From contig OX336340.1 in NCBI GenBank assembly GCA_946902875.1, positions 12,167,566 to 12,231,565 of the forward strand: a stretch of 64,000 bases of DNA, given 5' to 3'. Below, piece after piece: positions 63,957 through 64,000 of the stretch. Numbering within the stretch: the first letter of the stretch is position 1; every line of letters begins with the position of its first letter. This stretch comes from Nematopogon swammerdamellus. Its lineage: Eukaryota > Arthropoda > Insecta > Lepidoptera > Adelidae. The notes beneath the pieces were generated by a model. That model worked only from the letters and a program-made list of their open reading frames with translations, was not told where the DNA came from and did no database searches. The position numbers and the translations under genes were made by a program.

Positions 63957-64000
63957 AACCTATCCAAACTGATGTCATGTCACTCTTTCGCATTGATCTG

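Overview
The window looks like repeat-rich nuclear DNA of a moth or butterfly (Lepidoptera). It is AT-rich, has GT-AG introns, and is filled with dispersed families of lepidopteran type: the GCCCGCGGCTTCGCTCGCG family, the CAAGTGCGAGTCGGACTCG family, tRNA-derived SINEs, decayed jockey/CR1-like and RTE-like LINEs, hAT and Harbinger-like MITEs, and foldback elements. I see no bacterial, organellar or rRNA genes, no free-standing tRNA gene and no CRISPR array. The order is inferred from sequence style only.

Two intron-containing gene models can be supported. On the minus strand at the left, a secreted glycine/tyrosine-rich protein is encoded by a signal-peptide exon (8385-8559) and a repeat-rich terminal exon (1948-2501). 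A 5.9 kb intron stuffed with transposons separates them, and the splice phases match. A TATA box at 11656-11661 on the same strand may be its promoter. On the plus strand at the right end, a Mutator-like (MULE) transposase-family gene has a 548-codon catalytic exon (62140-63785) with an apparent D-D-E triad and the MULE CxxH motif. It is preceded by four short symmetric exons (60594-61746) that carry tandemly duplicated basic/acidic peptide units, and followed by a short last exon (63883-63956). This is the most interesting locus here.

Region by region. 0-12 kb: the Gly/Tyr-rich gene, with a 1 kb foldback element and several SINE/MITE copies in its intron, then a TTAA-flanked DNA transposon relic. 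12-30 kb: mostly gene-free, with a hAT MITE having an 8-bp target duplication, tRNA SINEs and LINE 3' ends. 30-43 kb: LINE remnants on both strands, a foldback MITE, a paired E-box in a GC-rich patch and a GC-rich inverted repeat. 43.4-46.2 kb: a 5'-truncated LINE with an intact 795-codon reverse transcriptase frame, inserted into an older repeat with a 6-bp target duplication. 47.9-52.1 kb: a 24-copy array of a ~109-bp unit arranged as a giant palindrome. Each unit carries a YY1/Pho-like motif, and the array is interrupted by a hAT element (itself carrying a palindromic foldback) and by a SINE. 52.1-59.4 kb: a higher-order tandem repeat and many SINE copies. 59.8-64 kb: the Mutator-like gene.

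A second recurrent player is a SINE family whose body is a tRNA-like head, a segment matching the 5S rRNA internal control region, a tRNA B-box, and a conserved 3' tail with a short hairpin. About thirteen copies or fragments are scattered through the window. All assignments come from reading the sequence; no database search was run.
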